NCBI GenBank assembly: GCA_902806105.1
Contig: CADCVI010000141.1
Span: 1 to 29,213 of the forward strand
Reading direction: 5' to 3'
Length of the DNA stretch: 29,213 bases
Source of the DNA: an uncultured Rubrobacteraceae bacterium
GTDB taxonomy: Bacteria; Actinomycetota; Rubrobacteria; Rubrobacterales; Rubrobacteraceae
The number at the start of each line of letters is the position of its first letter. Position 1 is the stretch's first letter. Positions 20,504 through 27,060 of the stretch are shown in pieces. The notes under the pieces are model-generated. The model saw nothing but the letters and a program-made list of their open reading frames with translations. It was not told the origin of the DNA and did not search any database. A program made the position numbers and the translations under genes.

Positions 20504-21178
20504 TCAGCCCTCCTCGCCCACCCTGTTCGCTAGGTCTCCTCCCTCCGCCCCTGCCGGCAGCAAACCTCTCAGTACCAAGTCCACGACGTGCCGCTTGCGC
20601 GTTTCGAAGAAGTCAGGGTCGTAGGTATCGACTCCCAGCGCCTTGAGGAAGCTGTCGGCGTGCGCCAACGGAAAAAAGCATAGCGAGACGATATCGATGA
20701 GGATCTGGGCCGGATCGGCAGCTCGAAGGGTACCCCGGGACAGCTCCTCCCCCACGGCCGCCAGGCCGTAGCGCACGAAGGCCAGGTGCGGCGGCGTCTC
20801 CCCGAAGGACCGGCCACCCGTCAGGGCCTCCCACTGGGCCAGACGAACGAACGCGGGCCTGCTCGCCAGGAAATCCATGTAGCTCCCTACCGCCTCGGCG
20901 ATTGCTTCCTCGGCCGTGCCACCGCTCGCCCCCGCGCGTCCCCGGGCTATCCACCCCCGGGCATCCGCAAAAACGCGTTCGAGTACCGCGCCGTAGAGAT
21001 CCTCCTTCGAGCCGAAGAAGTATCGGGGCGTCCCCCTGGAGAGACCGGCCGACCGGCCAACCTCCTCCAGGCTCGTCGCCTCGAAACCCTTGCGCGCGAA
21101 AAGCTCCTCGGCAGCGTCGAGTATAGCCACGCGCGATCGATCAGCATCCCTTCCTCGCGATGCTCCCGCACCAGCCAC
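20504..21178 (-). CDS. TetR/AcrR family transcriptional regulator
   Basis: A 224-residue one-component repressor. The N-terminal HTH is RVAILDAAEELFARKGFEATSLEEVGRSAGLSRGTPRYFFGSKEDLYGAVLERVF (about residues 16-70), the classic TetR_N domain. The remainder is the helical ligand-binding and dimer domain, with RPAFVRLAQWEAL and AQILIDIVSLCFFPLAHADSFLKALG. The domain around FLASRPAFVRLAQWEAL resembles the TetR_C subgroup controlling small lipophilic effluxed or degraded compounds, but the ligand is unknown. The GTG start has GAGGAGG nearby. A palindrome overlapping its own -10 suggests autoregulation. It probably also controls the cupin gene 49 bases downstream. Confidence 0.88.
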   Translation of the reverse strand: MAGAGASRGRDADRSRVAILDAAEELFARKGFEATSLEEVGRSAGLSRGTPRYFFGSKEDLYGAVLERVFADARGWIARGRAGASGGTAEEAIAEAVGSYMDFLASRPAFVRLAQWEALTGGRSFGETPPHLAFVRYGLAAVGEELSRGTLRAADPAQILIDIVSLCFFPLAHADSFLKALGVDTYDPDFFETRKRHVVDLVLRGLLPAGAEGGDLANRVGEEG

Positions 21179-21193
21179 ACTTCCTCCTCAGTA

Positions 21194-21215
21194 ACTTGCT
21201 TGCTCGGTAGCAAGT
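21194..21215. promoter_or_regulatory. TetR operator-like palindrome
   Basis: ACTTGCT (21194-21200) and AGCAAGT (21209-21215) form perfect arms with an eight-base spacer. A second register, CTTGCT-CGGT-AGCAAG (21199-21214), shares the right arm. It lies 16 bases upstream of the TetR start and overlaps the -10 region. Confidence 0.6.
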
Positions 21216-21242
21216 ATCAACTATGCAAGCTCTATCCGTCAA
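21213..21242 (-). promoter_or_regulatory. Promoter of the TetR-cupin unit
   Basis: On the minus strand, -35 TTGACG (21237-21242) with -10 GATACT (21213-21218) at 18 bases, or TGATAC at 17. The -10 abuts and overlaps the palindrome at 21194-21215, as expected for negative autoregulation. The predicted start near 21206 leaves a leader of about 28 bases containing GAGGAGG. Confidence 0.5.
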
Positions 21243-21304
21243 GGTCATGGTCAGCCAGCCGAACCCGGCGGCCACCGCTCCGCAGGCAAGCAGCGCCTTC
21301 GTCT

Positions 21305-21826
21305 TCACAGCGTGCCCCGATATCCGGCCGCACACCCGCGCAACTCGAACAGCCGGTCCTCCACCGCCTCGGCTGAGACGCCCATGCGGCCCAACATTCG
21401 AGCGGCCATCCCGTCTTCGTTGCGCAGTATCCCCAGCAGGACGTGCTCGGTACCAAGATGGCTGTCTCCCGACATCCGCATCTCCTTGCGCGCCTCCACC
21501 AGCGCGTCCTTGGCCCGGGGAGAGTAGGGAATCTTGCGATCGTCCGGGATACTCATGTCGAAAGCGTCTCCCGCCTCCCGACACACCTCTTCGAGGGAGA
21601 TGCCGATCGAGGAGAGGGCGTCGGAGAGCATCGCTTCGGACTCCTCGCGCGCAGCTTCGAGTGTTACGCCCAAAGAAGAGAGTGCTTCGGCGGCTATCCC
21701 GTCTCCGGCGCGCAGGATCCCGAGCAGCAAATCCTCGTCGCCCAGAGCGTCGTGCCCGAGCAACCTCGCCTCCTCGAAGGCAGCCTCCACGCTCGCGCGG
21801 GACCTGTCGGTGAAACGAGCGAACAT
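21305..21826 (-). CDS. Double Clp N-terminal-domain protein without ATPase
   Basis: A 173-residue protein made of two ClpC/ClpA N-domain repeats. Repeat 1 (about residues 2-62) has MFARFTDRSRASVEAAFEEARLLGHDALGDEDLLLGILR. Repeat 2 (about 105-170) has YSPRAKDALVEARKEMRMSGDSHLGTEHVLLGILRNEDGMAARML. In ClpC these repeats bind adaptors and phosphoarginine-tagged substrates, but here no AAA+ module follows. It could therefore be an adaptor, an anti-adaptor or a decoy receptor for ClpC; that is inference. The ATG at 21826 overlaps the stop of the HTH gene by one base (TGATG), and GGGGAGGGG stands upstream. Confidence 0.88.
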   Translation of the reverse strand: MFARFTDRSRASVEAAFEEARLLGHDALGDEDLLLGILRAGDGIAAEALSSLGVTLEAAREESEAMLSDALSSIGISLEEVCREAGDAFDMSIPDDRKIPYSPRAKDALVEARKEMRMSGDSHLGTEHVLLGILRNEDGMAARMLGRMGVSAEAVEDRLFELRGCAAGYRGTL

Positions 21827-22083
21827 CACGCGCCCCTCCCCTTTCTCCGCGGCGGCTCTCCGGGATACCTGGCCCTGATCCTCCCGGCGTGCTTCTTGTG
21901 CACGGCCTGCTTGCTGACACCCAGAACCTCGGCGATCTTCGCCCAGGACCACCCCGCCACGATGGCGTTCTCCACGTGCGCCGCCTCCAGAGCCTCCAAC
22001 GTCCGCCTCAGCGCGACGACGCCCTCCAGTCCCTCGCGCGGATCCTCAGGCCCCCCTACCCGTGTCCTCGTCTCCTCGTCCAT
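21826..22083 (-). CDS. Small helix-turn-helix protein paired with the Clp-N gene
   Basis: An 85-residue DNA-binding protein. After an N-terminal helix with LRRTLEALEAAHVENAIVAG it carries a clear HTH, WSWAKIAEVLGVSKQAVHKKHAGRI (about residues 45-69), of the sigma-70 region 4 or Trp-repressor-like kind, and ends in a basic tail (RARYPGEPPRRKGRGA). There is no sensor domain. The pairing with a Clp-N protein recurs, to my knowledge, in actinobacterial genomes. The ATG at 22083 is six bases after a consensus -10, so the message is probably leaderless. Two palindromes cover the promoter, so the protein may repress its own operon. Confidence 0.8.
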   Translation of the reverse strand: MDEETRTRVGGPEDPREGLEGVVALRRTLEALEAAHVENAIVAGWSWAKIAEVLGVSKQAVHKKHAGRIRARYPGEPPRRKGRGA

Positions 22084-22085
22084 GC

Positions 22086-22101
22086 GTCAATATTAGTTGA
22101 C
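22086..22101. promoter_or_regulatory. Operator copy 1 (GTCAA-N6-TTGAC) over the -10
   Basis: GTCAATATTAGTTGAC is a palindrome with 5-bp arms that contains the whole -10 element (22090-22095) of the HTH-Clp operon. A second copy lies 28 bases away, centre to centre. Confidence 0.65.
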
Positions 22102-22118
22102 GTTTTGGCGTCTGTCAA
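22090..22118 (-). promoter_or_regulatory. Leaderless promoter of the HTH-ClpN operon
   Basis: On the minus strand a perfect -35 TTGACA (22113-22118) and -10 TAATAT (22090-22095) are 17 bases apart. Only six bases separate the -10 from the ATG at 22083, so the transcript is predicted to start at or within a base of the A of the start codon. There is no ribosome-binding site. Confidence 0.8.
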
Positions 22119-22129
22119 CCGATATTGAC
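22114..22129. promoter_or_regulatory. Operator copy 2 (GTCAA-N6-TTGAC) over the -35
   Basis: GTCAACCGATATTGAC has the same arms and the same six-base spacing as copy 1 and overlaps five bases of the -35 (22113-22118). The outer arms of the two copies also form a longer symmetry, CGTCAATAT/ATATTGACG (22085-22093 and 22122-22130). Confidence 0.65.
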
Positions 22130-22225
22130 GGCGTCTCTTCGAACCACGTTCCATGGGGTCGCGCTATCGGTCGATCGGAAGTTCGGGTGCAGGAGGCGTA
22201 AACGGGGCCTGCCGTGCTCGGCAAC

Positions 22226-22259
22226 GGACGGCGCTCCCGAGCTTGAAGCTCGGTCGTCC
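22226..22259 (-). terminator. Hairpin downstream of the penicillin-binding protein gene
   Basis: CCGAGC-TTGAA-GCTCGG (22237-22253), extended by an outer GGACG (22226-22230)/CGTCC (22255-22259), begins five bases after the PBP stop. There is no T tract. It separates the PBP gene from the HTH-Clp operon. The rest of 22131-22225 shows nothing recognisable. Confidence 0.45.
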
Positions 22260-22264
22260 GGCGG

Positions 22265-24526
22265 CTAGTACTGAGCCGGACGGGGGTTTGCCGGCAATGC
22301 GTTGACCGGTGGGGTTTGTTGCTGCGGCGTGAGCGGCTGCTGGGAGGGCGACAAGGAAGGCTGGGCCGCGACCGGGGGGCGGGAGGTCGGGACGCCCGGT
22401 ACCGTGGTCGGTCGGGTCGTCTCGGAGGTGGTACCCCCGCCGGTGGTCTCGCCCGTCGTGCCGCCCCTCGTCGTGCCGCCGGTGGTGCCGCCGGTCGTCC
22501 CCTTCTTCTCCGGCTCCTTGTAGGCGTAGCCGCCGGTCTTTATCTTGAGCTTGAGGTCGGGGCTCGGGGCGTCCAGTTGCTGGACGGGTAGGTCGGCGAC
22601 GGCGCCCTGCATGTAGGCGGACCAGATGTCCAACGGGTAGTTCTCGCCGTTGATCTCCTCCAGCCCGTTTATGTTGACCATCGAGACGCGCTCTTCGGGA
22701 TAGCCGACCCAGACGCTCGTGGCGAGTTGCGGGACAAAGCCAACAAACCAGGCGTCGACGAACTCCTCGCTCGTGCCGGTCTTGCCGGCCGATGGGCGAC
22801 CGATCTCCGCGTCCAGGTCCCGGTAGCGGCTCGCCGTCCCTCGTTCGACGACGCCGCGCAGGGTCTGGGTTATGGCCGCGGCCTGGTCGCGGGTGAGGGC
22901 CTCCGTCCCCGAGGGCTCGTGTTCCTCGACGACGGTCTCCCCGCCGCCCTCTTCCTCCTTCACGACCTTCTCGACGAGGTAGGGCTCCATGTGGACGCCG
23001 CCGTTCGGCAGGGTCGAGTAGGCGGAGGCCATCTCGAACGGCGAGACGCCCTCGCCGAGGCCGCCTATGGCGGTGGATGGGTAGGTTTCCAGGCCGCTCT
23101 CCACGCCCATGCTCTTCGCCATCTCCACGACGTTCTCCATGCCGAGGTCGAGGGCGAGCTGGACGTAGACCGTGTTGTCCGACTGCTCGGTGGCGGTCTT
23201 GAGGTTTATGGGGCCGCGCTCGTAGAAGTCGTAGTTCTGGACGACGTAGGGCTCCTCGTAGAGGCCCATCGGGACTTCGAGGTACTTGGAGACGTACTTC
23301 GTGTCTGTGGAGATCCCCTGTCGTATGGCCTCCGCCAGGACGAACGTCTTGAACGAGCTGCCGGGCTGGCGCTTGCCCTGCGTCGCCAGGTTGAACTTCA
23401 CCTGCTCGAAGTCCGAGCCCCCGACCATCGCCCTGACAGCACCCGTGGACGGCTCGACGGAGACGAGGGAGGCCGATGGATCGCCGAGCTCGGGGGCGAC
23501 GACGCCGTCCACCGACGTTGCCGCGAGCTCCTGGAGGCGCGGGTCGAGGGTGGTGTAGATCTTCAACCCGCCCTCGTAGAGCGCCTCCTCCCCGTACTCG
23601 CGCGCCATCTCCTTGCGGACCGCGTCCAGAAAGTACTCGTTGTCGTTCTCGTACTCGACGCGGCCGCGGCTGAGGTCAAGGTCCGTGGCGACCGCCGAGG
23701 CGTGCTCGGCCTCGTCGATGGAGCCGTTCTCCAGCATCCGGTCCAGCACGACGTCTCGTCGCGCCCTGGCGCTCTCGGGGTCGGAGAACGGGTCGTAGGT
23801 GCCGGGGAGGTTTATGATGCCCGCGAGCATGGCGGACTCGGGGAGGGTCAGGTCCTTCGACTCCTTGTCGTAGTACGTTTTGGCGGCGGCCTCGGCCCCG
23901 TAGGCGTTCGCCCCGAAGTAGACCGTGTTCAGGTACTGCTCCAGGATCTCTTCTTTCGAGTTCTCCTCCTCGTACTGCCAGGCGAGGGAGGCCTCGGTGA
24001 TCTTGCGCTGGAAGGACGGGATCTGGCGCTCTTCCTGCGCGATGTACGTGTTTTTGATGAGCTGCTGGGTGATGGTCGAGCCGCCCTCCCTTATGGAGAG
24101 GCTCTTCGCGTTCTCGACGGCGGCGCGGCCGATGGCCTCGAAGTCCACCCCTCTGTGCTCGTAGAAGCGCCGATCCTCGATGGCGACTACCGCGTCGCGC
24201 AGGGTCGGGTCCATCTCCGCGAGCCCGACGACGAAGCGGTTCTGGACGCCGTGCAGCTCGTCGACTACGTCGCCGTTGGCGTTGTAGACGGTGGAGGTCT
24301 GGGCGAGCTCGGCGGTGCGGTAGCCGTCGAGCTCGGGGAGGTTCTCCGAGAGGGTCCTGTAGGTGTAGGCGAAGGCGCCGACGGCGGCGACGGTCGAGAG
24401 CAGGAAGACCGCGACCAGGCCGACGATCGCGCCCCTCACGAGCCCCCAGGCCCGGCTCCGGCTCCTCCGCTTCTCGACCCGACGGCGGCGGCGACGGCCT
24501 ATCCTGGCAAGGTTGGACCGATCCAT
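22265..24526 (-). CDS. Class A penicillin-binding protein (transglycosylase/transpeptidase)
   Basis: A 753-residue bifunctional peptidoglycan synthase. A very basic cytoplasmic N-terminus (about 20 Arg/Lys in 30 residues) precedes one membrane segment (about residues 29-54). The GT51 transglycosylase domain carries the catalytic Glu117 in AIEDRRFYEHRGVDF and GGSTITQQLIKN. The transpeptidase has SxxK in PGSSFK (Ser390, Lys393), SxN in SDN (449-451) and KTG in AGKTGTSEEF (582-584). After the enzyme comes a tail of about 80 residues with TTGG-type repeats and a proline/glutamine-rich end, typical of wall-exposed linkers in actinobacterial PBPs. I chose the ATG at 24526; no ribosome site precedes it, but a TATAAT lies nine bases upstream. 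A TTG at 24544 overlaps that -10. Confidence 0.94.
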   Translation of the reverse strand: MDRSNLARIGRRRRRRVEKRRSRSRAWGLVRGAIVGLVAVFLLSTVAAVGAFAYTYRTLSENLPELDGYRTAELAQTSTVYNANGDVVDELHGVQNRFVVGLAEMDPTLRDAVVAIEDRRFYEHRGVDFEAIGRAAVENAKSLSIREGGSTITQQLIKNTYIAQEERQIPSFQRKITEASLAWQYEEENSKEEILEQYLNTVYFGANAYGAEAAAKTYYDKESKDLTLPESAMLAGIINLPGTYDPFSDPESARARRDVVLDRMLENGSIDEAEHASAVATDLDLSRGRVEYENDNEYFLDAVRKEMAREYGEEALYEGGLKIYTTLDPRLQELAATSVDGVVAPELGDPSASLVSVEPSTGAVRAMVGGSDFEQVKFNLATQGKRQPGSSFKTFVLAEAIRQGISTDTKYVSKYLEVPMGLYEEPYVVQNYDFYERGPINLKTATEQSDNTVYVQLALDLGMENVVEMAKSMGVESGLETYPSTAIGGLGEGVSPFEMASAYSTLPNGGVHMEPYLVEKVVKEEEGGGETVVEEHEPSGTEALTRDQAAAITQTLRGVVERGTASRYRDLDAEIGRPSAGKTGTSEEFVDAWFVGFVPQLATSVWVGYPEERVSMVNINGLEEINGENYPLDIWSAYMQGAVADLPVQQLDAPSPDLKLKIKTGGYAYKEPEKKGTTGGTTGGTTRGGTTGETTGGGTTSETTRPTTVPGVPTSRPPVAAQPSLSPSQQPLTPQQQTPPVNALPANPRPAQY

Positions 24527-24535
24527 AGACGGGCT

Positions 24536-24541
24536 ATTATA
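24536..24541 (-). promoter_or_regulatory. -10 element of the PBP gene, near-leaderless
   Basis: A consensus TATAAT on the minus strand ends nine bases before the ATG at 24526, giving a predicted leader of two to four bases. No convincing -35 is visible at 16-18 bases. The 62-base divergent region also has to hold the promoter of the aminotransferase gene, which I cannot identify. Confidence 0.5.
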
Positions 24542-24588
24542 CAAACAGCAAGCCCGAATCCCCGATTATCAGACCGGAAGGATCCACC

Positions 24589-25737
24589 TTGGAGCTCCAG
24601 CGCAAGCTGTTCCCCGCCCTCGCCGACAACTCCTTCGCCTACCTCAACTCGGGCGGCAGCGGCCCGCCGAGCCGCGAGACGATAGATGCCATGCGAGGGC
24701 TCGACGACCTGTGCTCCGGGCCTGCATACCTGGAAGGCGTGGGCCTCTACGCCCACCAGCGCGACGCCTACGCCCGCGCCCGGGAGGCGGCGGCGAACCT
24801 CCTCAACGCCGCCCCCGACAGCGTGGCCCTGACGACGAGCAGCACCCACGGCATGAACCTCGGGACGTTCTCCATGGACTGGCGGGAGGGAGATGGGATC
24901 ATCTCCGCCCGCTCCGAGCACCCGGGTTGCCTCATACCGCTGCACGCCGTCGCCGGCCGCTACGGCGCGGAGGTGACGCTCCTGGAGCCGCCGATCACGC
25001 AAGAGAAGATCTCGGCCGCGTTGACGCCGAAGACGCGCCTCGTCGCCCTCTCTCACGTCGACTGGACGACCGGCGAGGAGCTCCCGTTGAAGGAGATCTG
25101 CGCCGTAGCCCGCGAGCACGGCGCCCTCACGCTCATCGACGGCGCCCAGGGCGCGGGGAACGTCCCCGTGGACGTGGCGGCCCTAGACCCGGACATGTAC
25201 GCCTTCACCGGCCACAAGTGGATCCTCGGCCCCGAGGGCATGGGCGCCCTGTACGTCCGTCCCGGGCTCGTGTCGCAGGATCTCCACAGCACCAACATCG
25301 GCTTCATGTCGCTCACCGACCCGACGGCGTTCGACGCGGACGGCGGCTACTGGGACCACCTCCACGACGGCGCGCGCCGCTTCGAGTCCTCGACGATGAG
25401 CCCGGCGCTCGCCGCGGGCTTCGCCGCCGCGGCCGGGGCCGTCAACGAGCGCGGCGACGAGGGCTTCCGCGAGATACGCCGCCGCGCCGACCTTCTCACG
25501 GACCTCCTGCTCCAGCAGCCCCGCGTCCATATAAGATCGCCCCGACCCGCCCATTCCGGGCTCGTGGCCTTCGAGGTCGAGGGGGTTGCTTCGAAGGCCG
25601 CGGCTGAGGGGCTATTGAAGCAGGAGTTCGTCGCGCGCTACATCCCCGAGCCCTATCCCTACGTCCGGGCGAGCACGCACCTGTTCAACACGGAAGCGGA
25701 GCTGGAGGAGTTCGCGGCGGCGGTGGGCCGGCTGTAA
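24589..25737 (+). CDS. Class V aminotransferase / cysteine desulfurase-like protein
   Basis: A 382-residue PLP enzyme of fold type I, class V (NifS/SufS/Csd group). PLP contacts are visible: TTSSTHGMN (with the base-stacking His), LSHVDWTTGEELPLKEI, DGAQGAGNVPVDV (Asp binding the pyridine N) and the Schiff-base lysine in AFTGHKWILGPEGMGALYV. The C-terminal part has YVRASTHLFNTEAELEEF, with the conserved Arg before the carboxylate site. I see no catalytic cysteine loop of the SufS type, so desulfurase activity is not assured; isopenicillin-N-epimerase-like or kynureninase-like relatives are possible. The TTG start at 24589 has GGAAGG seven bases upstream. No suf or isc genes are adjacent. Confidence 0.85.
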   Translation: MELQRKLFPALADNSFAYLNSGGSGPPSRETIDAMRGLDDLCSGPAYLEGVGLYAHQRDAYARAREAAANLLNAAPDSVALTTSSTHGMNLGTFSMDWREGDGIISARSEHPGCLIPLHAVAGRYGAEVTLLEPPITQEKISAALTPKTRLVALSHVDWTTGEELPLKEICAVAREHGALTLIDGAQGAGNVPVDVAALDPDMYAFTGHKWILGPEGMGALYVRPGLVSQDLHSTNIGFMSLTDPTAFDADGGYWDHLHDGARRFESSTMSPALAAGFAAAAGAVNERGDEGFREIRRRADLLTDLLLQQPRVHIRSPRPAHSGLVAFEVEGVASKAAAEGLLKQEFVARYIPEPYPYVRASTHLFNTEAELEEFAAAVGRL

Positions 25738-25772
25738 GGCGTTTTCAAGCCTTCTGGAGTCCCGTTCCGCTC

Positions 25773-25786
25773 GCGCATATATGTGC
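25773..25786. promoter_or_regulatory. Near-palindrome upstream of bioY
   Basis: GCGCATATATGTGC matches its own reverse complement at 12 of 14 positions and lies 49 bases before the bioY ATG in an otherwise AT-richer stretch. It could be an operator for biotin control, but it does not match the known BirA or BioQ sites that I recall. Confidence 0.25.
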
Positions 25787-25835
25787 TAATTTATCCCTTT
25801 TGGCAGGTACGTCTTATCGATCAGGAGGCACGAGG

Positions 25836-26399
25836 ATGCGGGCAGCGGTGATGGCGAGGGTTGCGCTGATGGCGGCGCTTACGGCGGTTGGGGCCCAGAT
25901 CTCGATACCCCTCTATTTCACCCCGGTGCCGTTCACGCTGCAGGTGCCGATGGTGGTGCTGTCGGGGCTGCTCCTCGGGGCGCGTTACGGGGCACTGGCG
26001 CAGGTCGTCTACCTCCTGCTCGGCGCGGTGGGGCTCCCGGTCTTCGCGCAGTTTCAAGGGGGGCTCGGCTCGATCCTCGGCCCGACGGGGGGCTACCTCG
26101 TCTCCTATCCCTTCGCCGCCGCAGCGGCCGGGCTCGCCTTCGGCGTCGTCGCTTCCGGGAGGCGCGGCCGGGCCATCGTGGGCGGGACCGCGTTCGGGCT
26201 GGTGGGCCTGCTCGTGATCTACGCGCTCGGCGCCGCCTGGCTCGCGGTTCAGGCCGGGCTCTCGGCGGGCGAGGCAATCACGGCGGGCGTGCTCCCGTTC
26301 GTGCCCTTCGACGTCGTCAAGGTGGTGCTCGCGGCGTTCCTCGCCGCGGCGGTGGCGCCCCAGATCTCCGCCCTCGGCACGGCCAGGAGGAGCGTCTAG
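25836..26399 (+). CDS. bioY: Biotin transporter BioY
   Basis: A 187-residue integral membrane protein, the substrate-binding S component of a biotin ECF transporter. Family marks are ALTAVGAQISIPLYFTPVPFTLQVPMVVLSGLLLG, the LGAVGLPVFAQFQGGLGSILGPTGGYLVSYPFAA segment lining the biotin site, and the end VLPFVPFDVVKVVLAAFLA. About six hydrophobic helices are present. The ATG at 25836 has a perfect AGGAGG seven bases upstream; the longer frame from 25800 is unlikely. No bioM/bioN (A/T components) are adjacent, so it either works alone or shares an energising module encoded elsewhere. It converges on the HAD gene with seven bases between stops. Confidence 0.93.
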   Translation: MRAAVMARVALMAALTAVGAQISIPLYFTPVPFTLQVPMVVLSGLLLGARYGALAQVVYLLLGAVGLPVFAQFQGGLGSILGPTGGYLVSYPFAAAAAGLAFGVVASGRRGRAIVGGTAFGLVGLLVIYALGAAWLAVQAGLSAGEAITAGVLPFVPFDVVKVVLAAFLAAAVAPQISALGTARRSV

Positions 26400-26412
26400 G
26401 GGGCTTCTAGAC
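26394..26412. terminator. Hairpin holding both stop codons of convergent bioY and HAD genes
   Basis: GTCTAG (26394-26399) and CTAGAC (26407-26412) are perfect 6-bp arms with a seven-base loop. The TAG of bioY and the TAG of the HAD gene are the inner ends of the two arms. It may act as a minimal bidirectional terminator; there is no T tract. Confidence 0.4.
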
Positions 26413-27060
26413 CTTCGTCAGGAGCCAGTCGACCGCGCCGTTCAGGTCCTCCGAGAGGTGGTCCGGCTCGGTGACGGCGAGGGAGTCGGCGGTGAACGCG
26501 CCCCAGCTTACGGCGACGGCCAGGACCTTCGCGCCGCGTGCCGCCATGACGTCGAAGGGGGCGTCGCCGACGTAGGCCGCGCTCTCGGGCGCGACGCCCC
26601 CGAGAAGCTCCAGCCCCTTCAGGAGCGGTTCGGGACGGGGCTTGTGCTCGGTCGTGTCCTCCATCGTGACGAAGTGGTCGACGAGGCCGCGGAGGGCGGG
26701 GAAGGAGTCGAGGGCGAGCTCGACGGAGTGGCGGCGCTTCGAGGTGACGACGGCGATGCCGAGGCCCGCGCTCCTGAGGCGACCTAAGGCTTCCTCGACC
26801 TCGGGGAAGGAGGCGATGTACCGCTCGTGGTTTGCGTCGTTAAAGGTCCTGTAGCTTTCGAGGAGGTCCGCGGCGCGGTCGGGGTCGAGAAGCTCCATCT
26901 GCCTCGGGAGGGGCTGGCCGACGTTCCGCATCAGGGTCTCGCGCGAGAGCTCGCGGCCCAGGATCTCCCCGGTCGCGTGGCGCATGGACTGGTAGATCAG
27001 GTTCGTCGTGTCTACCAGGGTGCCGTCGAAGTCGAAGAGGACTGCCTTCAGCGGAGCCAC
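26407..27060 (-). CDS. HAD-superfamily phosphatase (phosphoglycolate phosphatase/PpaX-like)
   Basis: A 217-residue HAD hydrolase with a small alpha-helical cap. Motif I FDFDGTLVDT (nucleophile Asp10, acid/base Asp12), motif II VVTSKRR, the conserved lysine in EHKPRPEPL and motif IV YVGDAPFDVMAARGA are complete. The pattern fits the Gph/PpaX group acting on phosphoglycolate or pyrophosphate, but the substrate cannot be fixed. The GTG start overlaps the stop of surE by one base (TAGTG), so the two are translated together; both are phosphatases of small metabolites. Confidence 0.88.
   Translation of the reverse strand: MAPLKAVLFDFDGTLVDTTNLIYQSMRHATGEILGRELSRETLMRNVGQPLPRQMELLDPDRAADLLESYRTFNDANHERYIASFPEVEEALGRLRSAGLGIAVVTSKRRHSVELALDSFPALRGLVDHFVTMEDTTEHKPRPEPLLKGLELLGGVAPESAAYVGDAPFDVMAARGAKVLAVAVSWGAFTADSLAVTEPDHLSEDLNGAVDWLLTKV

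Larger units (their letters stand above)
21141..21308 (-). pseudogene. Possible remnant of a membrane protein gene downstream of the Clp-N gene
   Basis: A 55-codon frame whose GTG overlaps the TGA of the Clp-N gene as GTGA, a standard coupled start. It begins like a membrane protein (VKTKALLACGAVAAGFGWLTMTLTDR). The start MKTxALLACGAVAG is reminiscent of DUF998-type proteins. It then runs into an unlikely cysteine- and arginine-rich stretch and overlaps the TetR gene start in another frame, and the TetR promoter lies inside it. Most likely this is the 5' stump of a truncated gene, or a chance frame. Confidence 0.3.

Noticed and set aside
22727..24685. 652-codon open frame antisense to the PBP gene
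   Set aside because: Composition is the typical Arg/Gly/Val/Leu-rich mirror of a high-GC gene on the other strand, with no domain, while the PBP on minus has all its catalytic motifs.
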